A stretch of DNA of 64,000 nt from Desulfuromonadaceae bacterium. GTDB lineage: Bacteria > Desulfobacterota > Desulfuromonadia > Geobacterales > Pseudopelobacteraceae. The notes below the pieces were generated by a model, which was given only the letters and a program-made list of their open reading frames with translations, was not told where the DNA came from and did not search any database. The stretch spans positions 83,058-147,057 of the forward strand of contig JAQUHA010000004.1 of NCBI GenBank assembly GCA_028683855.1, given 5' to 3'. Below are positions 10,601 through 16,763 of this stretch, piece after piece; position 1 is the stretch's first letter, and each line of letters starts with the position of its first letter. The translations under genes and the position numbers were made by a program.

Positions 10601-13477
10601 TGCGGTGCCGAACTGGGCACGGATGTTGGTGCTGTACGGGGTGGAGGTGCGGGCGTCAGGGAGTGCTGTTTCTATTATCGTTAATGTTGAACTGACGGTT
10701 ATTGTTAGTTGCTTGTTGGCTGATTGTTGCTGGGTGTCGCTGTCTCTTGCTTGTATTGTGAAGGTACTACCGCTTCCGGTCGGGATTCCGGAAATCTGGC
10801 CGGTTGCTGTGTCTAATGTTATACCGGCTGGTAGTGCTCCGATTGCTACTCTCCAGGTGATCGGTTTGAGACCGCCGGTGGATGTGAGGGTGGCACTGTA
10901 GGGGGTTCCGAGTGCAGCGGTGGGAAGAGCAGCGGTGGTGACTGCCAGGGTGTCGGATACATGAAGGCTAAAGACTTTGTCGGGGTTAACAGTGTCGCCG
11001 GTCTTATTGCCGACGCTGTCTTCAAGGTGCAGGGTGAAGCTGAAGTCACCGGCATCTGTGGGGGTGCCGGAGAGGGTTGCGGTGGTCGGGTTGAAGGTCA
11101 CTCCACCCGGTAGTGCGCCGCCGATGTGGGTCCAGGTATAGGGGGCGGAGCCGCCGGTGGCGCTAAATGTGACAGGTGTTATGGCTGTACCTTTTTTAGC
11201 GTTGGTCAGCAAAGCGGGGGTAGTTGGGGTTAAAAGGCTGGTTACCCGGATGCTGAAGTTCTGAGTTACCGTCTGAGGGGTCGGGTAGCTGCTGTCGGTG
11301 GCAGTGATGGAGATGGTACTGACTCCGGCCTGGGTTGCTGTTCCGGTGATTGTGCCGTTAGTAAAGGTCAGACCGGCAGGCATAGTGTCTGGTGTAGTAA
11401 AGCTGTAAGGTGCAATACCTCCGGTTACCTGAACCTTATCGCTGTATGAGGTGTTAAGAGCAGCGTTCGGGAGTTTAGTCCCGGTGAAGCCGAGTGGTAC
11501 GGTTACTGTGAGCGGATAGCTTTTGAAAACTGTGCGACCGTATGAGTCATTTACCAGCAGAGTGATTATGCGACTTGTTACTTCAGTTGGAGTACCGCTG
11601 ATAATTCCGGTGGTTGAGTCAAGTGTCAGGCCGGAAGGGAGTATACCGGCATAGAGACTCCAACTGTAGGTGCCGTAACCGCCGGTGGCGGTTGGTGTAA
11701 AACCGTAGGATACTCCCTGACTGGCAACATCAATCTTGGTGGTCGTGATGGTGAGTGGATTATCAACACTCATGGTCAGGTTTTTTGAGGCGGTGCGACC
11801 GGTTGAGTCTGTGACGGTTATGGTCAGCGGGAAGACGCCGGTTATTGAAGGTTTGCCGGTAAAGGTTCCGGTGGTGGTAAGCGTCAGTCCGGTCGGAAGA
11901 GTGCCGCTTGAAAGTGTAAATGCCAGAGGTGCTTTGCCGCCGGTGGCGCTGATTGCTGTCGGATAGCTGCTGCCGGTTAATGCCCTTGGAATGCTTGAAG
12001 TTGTGATAGCAAGTGTCGCGGTGAGGTCGATAGTAAATTCACGTTCGCTGTATGCGCCTGTGTTGTCGGTGACACCGATGGCAAATGTGAAGCTGCCGCT
12101 GCCGGAGGGGGTACCGGAGATGATACCTGTGTTAGTATCAAGAGTTAAACCGTCTGGCAGGTTGCCGTAAACTTTACTGAAGGTATAGGGGAATGTTCCG
12201 CCGGTGACCATGACACGGCTGCTGTATGCTGTTCCGGCAGTGGCAGATGGGAGCATGGTGCTGGTTATGTTGAAAGTGCCAACGGTGGGAAGTACGAAGT
12301 CGGCTTTGGCGTTTTGGGTAGTAGAGACGATCAGGTTTGATGCACTGTTGCTGGCGTTCTGGTAGCCGGTTTTTGTTACGGTGATGCTGTAGGTTGCGGG
12401 AACAAGAGGGCCGAAGTCGTAGAAACCGGATGCGTCTGTGGTGATGGCTGTTCCGGTGTTGAGCGTGACAGTTGCACCGGATACCGGCAGGTTAGTGGAC
12501 TGGTCGGTAATGGTGCCAAATATTGTACTGTAGGCAGTCGCGGTAAAGGGGATGTCTTTAGTTGCGCCAGCGGAGGTAATGCTGAGGCTGGCTGTTTTTG
12601 CGCCGCTGCTTGTCGGTTTCGCCGTCACCAACAGCGTGCAGGCTTCGCCAGCTGCAAGGGTCGGATTCAGACTGGCGCACGCTGCTGTGCCGCCCGGCGT
12701 AACAGTATATTCAGACGTGTTTACACCGGAAAGCTGTGCTGAAAAACTGGCAGCGGCTGCGCCGCTGTTACGGATGCGGATCTGCCCCGAGGCACCTGTC
12801 GCCCCAATCAGAAGATTGCCCATATCGGTTGCATCGGCTGAAAGTATCAAAGAACCAAATACCCAAGACTGTCCCGAACGTACTGGCCAAACATAGTTGA
12901 AGTAGGTCTTACCGTCGTAGCCCACGAAACCGTAGATCATGTAGACGTACCAGGCGCTATTTGTACCGTTGGCGTAGGTACTGCCGGACCAATAGTTACT
13001 GGACTGGACATTGGCAAACGGATGCCCGGCAGGAAGCGCGGGGTTGGAGCGCCCGTAATCGACCAGCGACCAGAGTTCATTGCTGTTGGGGAGGTGCCAG
13101 TCACCCGCTTCGGAACCATCGTTAAGGCCGCAGGTGCCGCTGGCAAGGGTGTTACTTTTGACCAGAGCAGCATCCCACATTTGTGTGCCAAAACAGTTGG
13201 CGTCTTTCAGCCAGGTAAGTCCGGTCAGGGTGTCTGTTACGGTGCCGTTGGCATTATCGACAAAACGTGGCACTGGTGAGGCGATACCCGGTTGCAGCGC
13301 ACCATCGTCACCGGCGGCATAGCTGACCGTCTGCCCGGTTTTTGGGGTGGCTGCAGGAGCGGCATGAACAACACCGGAGAATGGGAGATTGAGAATAAAG
13401 AGCGTGAAAAAAAGAAGCCGTCTGAACCAGGATTTACTGGATTTATTGGATGTTCGGGATTTTAAATTATTTTTCAT
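7679..13477 (-). CDS. Giant DGR-target protein: DUF1566 (VR1) / He_PIG repeats / C13 peptidase / dockerin
   Basis: About 1932 aa. I choose the ATG at 13477 because GGAG lies 8-9 nt upstream; an in-frame ATG at 13498 precedes that site. Signal peptide SWFRRLLFFTLFILN...VHAAPA. The N-terminal DUF1566 domain (about 35-205) contains the retroelement variable repeat VR1 (residues 157-203, YWSGST...VWPVRSGQ). Then come an anchor-D module, a carboxypeptidase-regulatory module, about ten He_PIG putative Ig repeats (LPxGLTLD..TGxISGTP), a bacterial-repeat module, a C13 legumain-like domain (MVDHG near 1383, GSCYSG near 1431), fibronectin-like modules and a two-repeat dockerin ending NSFLGL. Thus a retroelement-diversified lectin-fold domain is fused to a putative cysteine protease with a docking tail. 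Part of the signal peptide (KSSKSWFR) is encoded by a dispersed repeat. Confidence 0.88.
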   Translation of the reverse strand: MKNNLKSRTSNKSSKSWFRRLLFFTLFILNLPFSGVVHAAPAATPKTGQTVSYAAGDDGALQPGIASPVPRFVDNANGTVTDTLTGLTWLKDANCFGTQMWDAALVKSNTLASGTCGLNDGSEAGDWHLPNSNELWSLVDYGRSNPALPAGHPFANVQSSNYWSGSTYANGTNSAWYVYMIYGFVGYDGKTYFNYVWPVRSGQSWVFGSLILSADATDMGNLLIGATGASGQIRIRNSGAAAASFSAQLSGVNTSEYTVTPGGTAACASLNPTLAAGEACTLLVTAKPTSSGAKTASLSITSAGATKDIPFTATAYSTIFGTITDQSTNLPVSGATVTLNTGTAITTDASGFYDFGPLVPATYSITVTKTGYQNASNSASNLIVSTTQNAKADFVLPTVGTFNITSTMLPSATAGTAYSSRVMVTGGTFPYTFSKVYGNLPDGLTLDTNTGIISGTPSGSGSFTFAIGVTDNTGAYSEREFTIDLTATLAITTSSIPRALTGSSYPTAISATGGKAPLAFTLSSGTLPTGLTLTTTGTFTGKPSITGVFPLTITVTDSTGRTASKNLTMSVDNPLTITTTKIDVASQGVSYGFTPTATGGYGTYSWSLYAGILPSGLTLDSTTGIISGTPTEVTSRIITLLVNDSYGRTVFKSYPLTVTVPLGFTGTKLPNAALNTSYSDKVQVTGGIAPYSFTTPDTMPAGLTFTNGTITGTATQAGVSTISITATDSSYPTPQTVTQNFSIRVTSLLTPTTPALLTNAKKGTAITPVTFSATGGSAPYTWTHIGGALPGGVTFNPTTATLSGTPTDAGDFSFTLHLEDSVGNKTGDTVNPDKVFSLHVSDTLAVTTAALPTAALGTPYSATLTSTGGLKPITWRVAIGALPAGITLDTATGQISGIPTGSGSTFTIQARDSDTQQQSANKQLTITVSSTLTIIETALPDARTSTPYSTNIRAQFGTAPYSWKVSGGALPTGITINSTASNATISGTPTTAGTGSFTIEVADSSATPQKVTRDFTLSVLSAMTIDTASLAAASAGTEYHQTINVTGGQTPYTFSVVSGTLPEGLFLNSVSGVISGTITGNSMGSNFTIRVTDSGTPSASVEKQMVVAATSGVTISKSEAAAGTISSNPAGAYCDTLCASTTYGFPAQTSVTLTATPASGYFLAGWNGCDSSNGNDCSITASDGLAITASFSRQMATGLTVGPPVTSIKINAAVTISGVLGTIPASTGSYLNGKTVTVTLTKPDGTKVDYTTTTTDNSGSWTLELPAIFTAPGAYLATASFAGSTELINTTSASATILMDKSAGYAIVVTGKRNDNSLLDLHNTSADAIVRTLRKRSFLDTNINLLKSSSTTAITKADLQSAITTWAKGKLAGSAAPLYLIMVDHGSSNGFVMGDEILTPADLNAWLDTLEADPAVTSAINSYKRFIIVGSCYSGQFIPAVSKAGRVVITSAGSDEESIAGVKLYDIDSKTLFTGGEYFLDSLFTFLGRGDDFKDAFTHAAGALPARDVRRLTNGYHSGVWDALAQHPLLDDNGDGTGSYSLTSSDGTTAATIKLGEGIQTNAGDNPADIKAVTPNITLANTETTTTLWLEANLDARVGTAWIEIKTPETTATGAGTGGQVLVNLTTVPLTHNATTGRWETTWNGFATDGRYDIFHYTTDVQTGEQSIPVQSTLYRNRANNTPPTAFDLTTPEDQSTPNQAFGTAWSESSDSDNLTYTIEIATDPNFTTVVYREQDIQQGAAIIPDTALKTSPDSSTYICQNRDSDCWWRVKAIDSFGATTNSTSSRSFSIVTTNALPAFIKGYVIDSITSTPIIGATINTTRSLANGAFLLASQNSSVTLTVSAAGYDSASKSVTATAGRVTSVAISMTPKTATSKPGDCDNNGTVTIAEVQSAINMFLGLKTAEACVNTDGVNGVSIAEVQKAINSFLGL
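12868..13009 (-). repeat. DGR variable repeat VR1
   Basis: 142 bp, aligning without gaps to the template repeat 15194-15335. Read on the coding (minus) strand I count 21 substitutions at template adenines. The only others I see are two near the 3' end (the IMH-like part): one silent change in the WPV codons and the C/G that separates IMH from IMH*. This A-restricted pattern is the hallmark of mutagenic retrohoming. Confidence 0.95.
13419..13450. repeat. Half copy of the palindromic repeat inside coding sequence
   Basis: Carries GTCTGAACCAGGATTTACTGG plus a further GGATTTA-type arm. On the minus strand it encodes KSSKSWFR in the signal peptide of the giant protein. About 26 bp are identical to 40631-40656, in the same position of another giant gene. 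Confidence 0.75.
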
Positions 13478-13506
13478 ACGTAATTCTCCATTCTTCATTG
13501 CAATCT

Positions 13507-13605
13507 TGTCTGAACCTGCTGTCTAAACCAGGATTTATTGGACTATGAAGATTGACAGGATTTCAATCCAGTTAATCCCATACATCCTGTAAATCCCGGT
13601 TCAGA
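13507..13605. repeat. Palindromic intergenic repeat, copy 2
   Basis: Starts TGTCTGAACC and ends CCGGTTCAGA, with GGATTTA and TAAATCC arms between. Fills the gap between the MNT gene and the giant VR1 gene. Confidence 0.75.
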
Positions 13606-13616
13606 AATTTTCCCAC

Positions 13617-13940
13617 TTAAAACAACCGTTCACCAGTACGAAGAATCTCATCAGCAACAGGATTACTGTTGTTAAAATCGATCATTCTGTAGGGGTGAGG
13701 TTCAATGTCAGGATCAATACTCCGTGCCAGCTTCGTCAACAAGAAGCGAAAATCGAATGAGTCACCTTCAAAATTATCCGTCACAACGGCAAGATCAATG
13801 TCGCTCCATTCATCGGCTGTTCCCCGTGCGTACGACCCAAACAGATATGCCTGAAGTATGCTGATATTTCTGGTTTTCAGCAACGTGACGTATTGCTCTA
13901 TTTCCCGGTAAATCAGCTGTTTATCTTTTCCAGAAGCCAT
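13617..13940 (-). CDS. MNT-type minimal nucleotidyltransferase (antitoxin-like)
   Basis: 107 aa from the ATG at 13940 (MASGKDKQ); the longer in-frame start at 13994 would place 18 unlikely residues deep inside the upstream gene. The catalytic signature GSYARGTADEWSDIDLAVV (GS-x10-DxD) is intact, with a third acidic residue in the DPDIEPHP stretch. MNT proteins transfer nucleotides; paired with a HEPN protein they act as antitoxin by AMPylating the HEPN toxin (known for MntA/HepT). The gene overlaps the HEPN gene by 28 bp, typical of such pairs. It is the last gene after the DGR reverse-transcriptase remnant. Confidence 0.85.
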   Translation of the reverse strand: MASGKDKQLIYREIEQYVTLLKTRNISILQAYLFGSYARGTADEWSDIDLAVVTDNFEGDSFDFRFLLTKLARSIDPDIEPHPYRMIDFNNSNPVADEILRTGERLF

Positions 13941-14305
13941 GTCCGCAACCCTTCGATGGTTTTGATATTCTGCTCTGTAAAATGTCTGGTACATTTATGA
14001 TAAAATTCTCGTTTGTGTTCTTCATATCGTGCTTCAATATTGAAAAGGGTAACATATTGAAGCGCGTCCATCTGCTCTTCAGTCATTTCAAGGTTGCATC
14101 TCACAGCAAGTTTATACAGATCATGTATGCGTGGTGCGATTGATTCTACATGCTTTACAAAGTATGCTTTCAACAACTTTTCAACACAGAGATGTCCAAC
14201 AAACAATGACCACATATATTCACCACTGGCAAACATATTGAGCATGGAATCATAATTTTCCTGCGATGACTCTTGCCAGTACACTATCAATTCTTCTTTG
14301 GTCAT
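13913..14305 (-). CDS. HEPN-domain protein, partner of MNT
   Basis: 130 aa. All-helical HEPN protein: GHLCVEKLLKAYFV, then the C-terminal helix block with EARYEEHKREFYHKCT. The usual RNase Rx4-6H motif is not evident as such; the ARYE..KREFY version is common among HEPN partners of MNT proteins, so RNase activity is uncertain. Its ATG overlaps the stop of the broken reverse-transcriptase reading frame (ATGA at 14302-14305), indicating translational coupling to the retroelement. It could be a toxin-antitoxin module or a cargo of the repeat-bounded locus; a direct role in the DGR is only inferred from position. Confidence 0.82.
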   Translation of the reverse strand: MTKEELIVYWQESSQENYDSMLNMFASGEYMWSLFVGHLCVEKLLKAYFVKHVESIAPRIHDLYKLAVRCNLEMTEEQMDALQYVTLFNIEARYEEHKREFYHKCTRHFTEQNIKTIEGLRTWLLEKINS

Positions 14306-15176
14306 ACGCTCCTCAAGCAGTCAGGTTTAAAACATGCCTTCAACCTCGGCATATCGTTTGTATCGATATGAAACATCGCATTCAGCCATTGATAGTGTTT
14401 AAACATCGAATTGCGTAAACGTCGTGTATCCGCCCACTTGAAATGCCCGTAATATGATGCCACAACACCCCGCAAACGGGTTAAAGCCGGGGAATTTTTC
14501 GTAATTGTGTATAAAACAGGTGATCTCTGTGTAACCTGTACGCACTCTTTCTCAAAAGCGCGCAGGCGTTTTTGCAGGTTGTTAATCGAACGCCGCCGCA
14601 CCAGTACATAGTCAGGACGAATGGAATGATATAGCCGATAAAATCAATGCCGTTTCGAACATCGGTTATGGCTGCATAGCGGGTGTTCAGCTGCAGATGA
14701 AGTTTTTCATACAAAAACTGCCGGATTGTATCCCGCAATTCTGCAAGTATCCGTTTGTCAATGCTCGTAAAGAAGTTTTTTACATCCAGATGCAGGGCAT
14801 ACAGAGGAATCGTTCCGTTTTTAGTCCCCTTCCGCATGAAATCACGCACCCGCTGCAATGCTGCGTGAACACCTTTGCCTGTACGGCAGGCGTAGGAGTC
14901 ATGGATAAAGATCGGTTCATGGATTTTTTCCAGTCGTTCCACCAGATAGTGGTGCACCACCCGGTCGCGAAAGTCAGCAGCGACTATCTCACGCAGTTTG
15001 GGACGTTCTACAGCAAACCGGATTGAGCGTGTCGGCTTATACGAGCCATCAGCCAGTTCTTCAGCCAGTTCGTATATATTGGTCTCAACCCGGGCCTCAA
15101 GGCGAAGGGCATTCAGGGTGGAACGTTTCATACGCCGGCAGCGAAAATATGATCTATACAGTTCCGGGAAAAGCAC
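14302..15176 (-). pseudogene. DGR reverse transcriptase, internally deleted and frameshifted
   Basis: Recognisable DGR-type RT. Likely GTG start at 15176 directly after the template repeat, then MKRSTLNALRLEA, KLREIVAADFRDRVVHH, IHDSYACRTGKGVHAAL, and the first palm motif LHLDVKNFFTSID. At about 14733-14745 the sequence jumps in frame from ILAEL to RDTIRQFL and on to GIDFIGYI. The block that should hold the LPIGNLTSQ-type motif and the catalytic YxDD motif is absent (roughly 100 or more residues). At 14619-14628 a tandem duplication GAATGGAATG shifts the frame; the expected RPDYVLVRRRSINNL tail continues in the other frame to a TGA at 14302-14304. The enzyme cannot be active. Family assignment is firm; number of missing residues is an estimate. 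Confidence 0.92.
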
Positions 15177-15193
15177 ACGCGGGGACGCTACCC

Positions 15194-15335
15194 ACTCTCC
15201 CGAACGTACGGGCCAAACATTGTTGTTGTTGGTCTTATTGTTGTTGTTCACGTTACCGTTGTTCATGTTGACGTTCCAGGCGTTATTTGTATTGTTGGCG
15301 TTGGTACTGCCGGACCAATAGTTATTGGACTGGAC
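15194..15335 (-). repeat. DGR template repeat (TR)
   Basis: 142 bp between the avd remnant and the RT, the canonical place. Read on the minus strand it would encode YWSGST-NANNTNNAWNVNM... with an excess of Asn (AAC/AAT) codons, because template adenines mark the positions that are mutated in targets. It aligns ungapped with VR1 and with one 3-nt gap to VR2. The end carries GGGAGAG where both VRs have GGGACAG, the expected IMH*/IMH difference. An open frame running through it (and the RT) is not a real protein. Confidence 0.95.
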
Positions 15336-15411
15336 GGACTTGCCTCTTTTCTTTGCTGTCTTCGCCTGCCGGCCCCTCCGGGTACGGCAGACTGGCATGG
15401 TATGCCGGTTA

Positions 15412-15501
15412 TTACCGGCGAAAGAGGCGCACAGTGTTTTCCACATGAACCGCCAATCGCATGGCATCCCGATAAATGGGGAGATGATCGTAGCTTGCCA
15501 T
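15412..15501 (-). pseudogene. Truncated avd (DGR accessory variability determinant)
   Basis: Starting at the ATG at 15501 the frame reads MASYDHLPIYRDAMRLAV...VRLFRR and then meets TAA TAA at 15409-15414, giving 29 codons. This is the N-terminal first helix of the Avd four-helix-bundle family (normally about 110-130 aa), which assists the DGR RT. Only 76 bp separate the stop from the TR, so the rest of avd has been deleted. Position (VR - avd - TR - RT) confirms the identification. A GAGGG ribosome-binding site lies upstream. Confidence 0.85.
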
Positions 15502-15549
15502 TTTTAACCCTCACAAACAAAGGTACAAAGAATCAAAGAACCAAAGTGC

Positions 15550-16155
15550 CTACTGTCCCGAACGTACGGGCCAGACATAGATGCTGCCGGTCTTACTGCT
15601 GTAGCTGTCCACGCTACCGTAGACCATGTAGACGCCCCAGGCGTAACCTGTACCGCCGGCGCCGGTACTGCCGGACCAATAGTAAAAGGACTGGACGCCA
15701 GTAAACGGATGCCCGGCAGGGAGCGCAGGGTTGCTTCGAGAGCGATCAACCAGTCCGCCCAATTCACGAATACTGGGAAGCCTCCACTGACCGGCGGTTG
15801 AGCCATCACTCAAACCGCATGCGCCGTTTGCGAGCGTATTGGAAGAAGCCAGCGCAGCATCCCATGTTTGTGTGCCAAAACAGTTGGCATTTTTCAGCCA
15901 GATCAGTCCGGTCAGGGTGTCGGTCACCGTGCCGTTGCTGTTGTCGGTAAAGCGAGGGATCGGCCATGCAACACCATCTTTAATATCGCCATCCTGTCCG
16001 GTGCCGGCACAGAAAATTTCAGTTCCTTCCGAATTATAGCAGGCTGTCTGTCCAGTCTGCGGGACCGGTGCGGGAGCGGCGTGTACGTCGGTCGAGAATG
16101 GTGAATGAAGAGTAATGGTGATAACAAGACAACATACCCACAACATTTTTTTCAT
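15550..16155 (-). CDS. Small secreted DUF1566 DGR-target protein (VR2)
   Basis: 201 aa from the ATG at 16155 (GGGGGA upstream); upstream in-frame ATG codons lie in a GC-rich inverted repeat. Signal peptide MKKMLWVCCLVITITLH...VHAAPAP, then the PQTGQTACY / CAGTGQDGDI block, then one DUF1566 domain (WRLPSIRELGGLVDRSRSNPALPAGHPF) whose last 49 residues are the variable repeat, ending VWPVRSGQ-stop. A C-terminal variable repeat in a lectin-like fold is the usual design of DGR targets such as Mtd. It is the VR gene of the cassette avd-TR-RT that follows. No anchor or dockerin is encoded, although an out-of-frame FGSLIL relic follows the stop, hinting that it was once the N-terminus of a giant protein. 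Confidence 0.9.
   Translation of the reverse strand: MKKMLWVCCLVITITLHSPFSTDVHAAPAPVPQTGQTACYNSEGTEIFCAGTGQDGDIKDGVAWPIPRFTDNSNGTVTDTLTGLIWLKNANCFGTQTWDAALASSNTLANGACGLSDGSTAGQWRLPSIRELGGLVDRSRSNPALPAGHPFTGVQSFYYWSGSTGAGGTGYAWGVYMVYGSVDSYSSKTGSIYVWPVRSGQ
15552..15696 (-). repeat. DGR variable repeat VR2
   Basis: 145 bp, aligned with the TR apart from one 3-nt insertion near plus-strand 15600. At least 25 substitutions fall at template adenines; only two others are seen, both at the 3' end of the repeat near the IMH. Confidence 0.95.
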
Positions 16156-16162
16156 GTATCCC

Positions 16163-16244
16163 CCGTAGGGGCGCGTCCGTGACCCGCCCGTTTTTGAATT
16201 GTTCGGATTTAACACCAGGGCGTGTTTGAAACCCGCCCCTACGG
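16163..16244. repeat. GC-rich inverted repeat (CCGTAGGGGCG type)
   Basis: Ends CCGTAGGGGCG and CGCCCCTACGG type arms around a second, weaker arm pair. The same TAGGGGCGG / CCGCCCCTA motif recurs at 34675-34699. It covers the stop of the 16239 gene and the leader of the VR2 gene. Confidence 0.6.
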
Positions 16245-16763
16245 TTGAAGATCAAAACCGATGGTGAGATTGTCCAGAACATTCCCTTTTAAATCTATAA
16301 TCTCTGCTGATTTTATCCGAAAATCTCCAGCGGCAATTCTTTTATTATTTTCGATATTCAGCTTAATTTGAAGGATCTCTCCGTCTTTAATACCGACCGG
16401 ACTTATTAACGCTACTCTCAGGTTTTTATCGCTTAATCTACCTGTCAATAAAAGTTTCTCGGAAGGGATTTTAGATGTAATGACACCATTTTCCAGAATA
16501 CCGCCTCCGCCGGTTTTGATTAAAACAGCTTGCGGTATCTCTATGTTTACGTCAACTCCACCAACGGATATCCCCTCAACTGCGCCACCCAGTTTGAGTA
16601 CAAGCGTTTGGTTTTTTGCAATATCGGGAACGGCTGACACTGAAATGTTATGATCAGTCTTCTGAGATGCACAACCGCATAACATAAAAATAGTGACCAT
16701 CATCGCACTGCTGCATACAATAGATATAAAGTTTTTTGATTTAATCACTTTATCCTGACCCAC
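16239..16763 (-). CDS. Lipoprotein with probable cohesin-like domain
   Basis: 174 aa from a GTG at 16763 (or a GTG at 16748 with AGGA just upstream). A lipobox MLCGC-ASQK marks it as a lipoprotein. The rest is one beta-rich domain: GVDVNIEIP, a central Gly stretch, LRVALISPVGIKDGEILQIKLNI, AGDFRIKSAEIIDLKG. This order (early GxDVxxxxP strand, late DGExLxIxxxI strand, final AEIxDxxG) resembles the domain in 44561-45805 and cohesins generally. Its start overlaps the stop of the dockerin-tagged propeller gene (TAGTG), so the two products are made together, which suits an anchor and its docked partner. Cohesin identity is inferred, not proven. Confidence 0.6.
   Translation of the reverse strand: MGQDKVIKSKNFISIVCSSAMMVTIFMLCGCASQKTDHNISVSAVPDIAKNQTLVLKLGGAVEGISVGGVDVNIEIPQAVLIKTGGGGILENGVITSKIPSEKLLLTGRLSDKNLRVALISPVGIKDGEILQIKLNIENNKRIAAGDFRIKSAEIIDLKGNVLDNLTIGFDLQP

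Noticed and set aside
14481..15467. A 328-codon open frame running from the avd region through the template repeat into the RT
   Set aside because: The Asn-rich part is the TR, which is template DNA and not a protein domain; the frame in the avd part is not the avd frame, and the RT end is after the frameshift.
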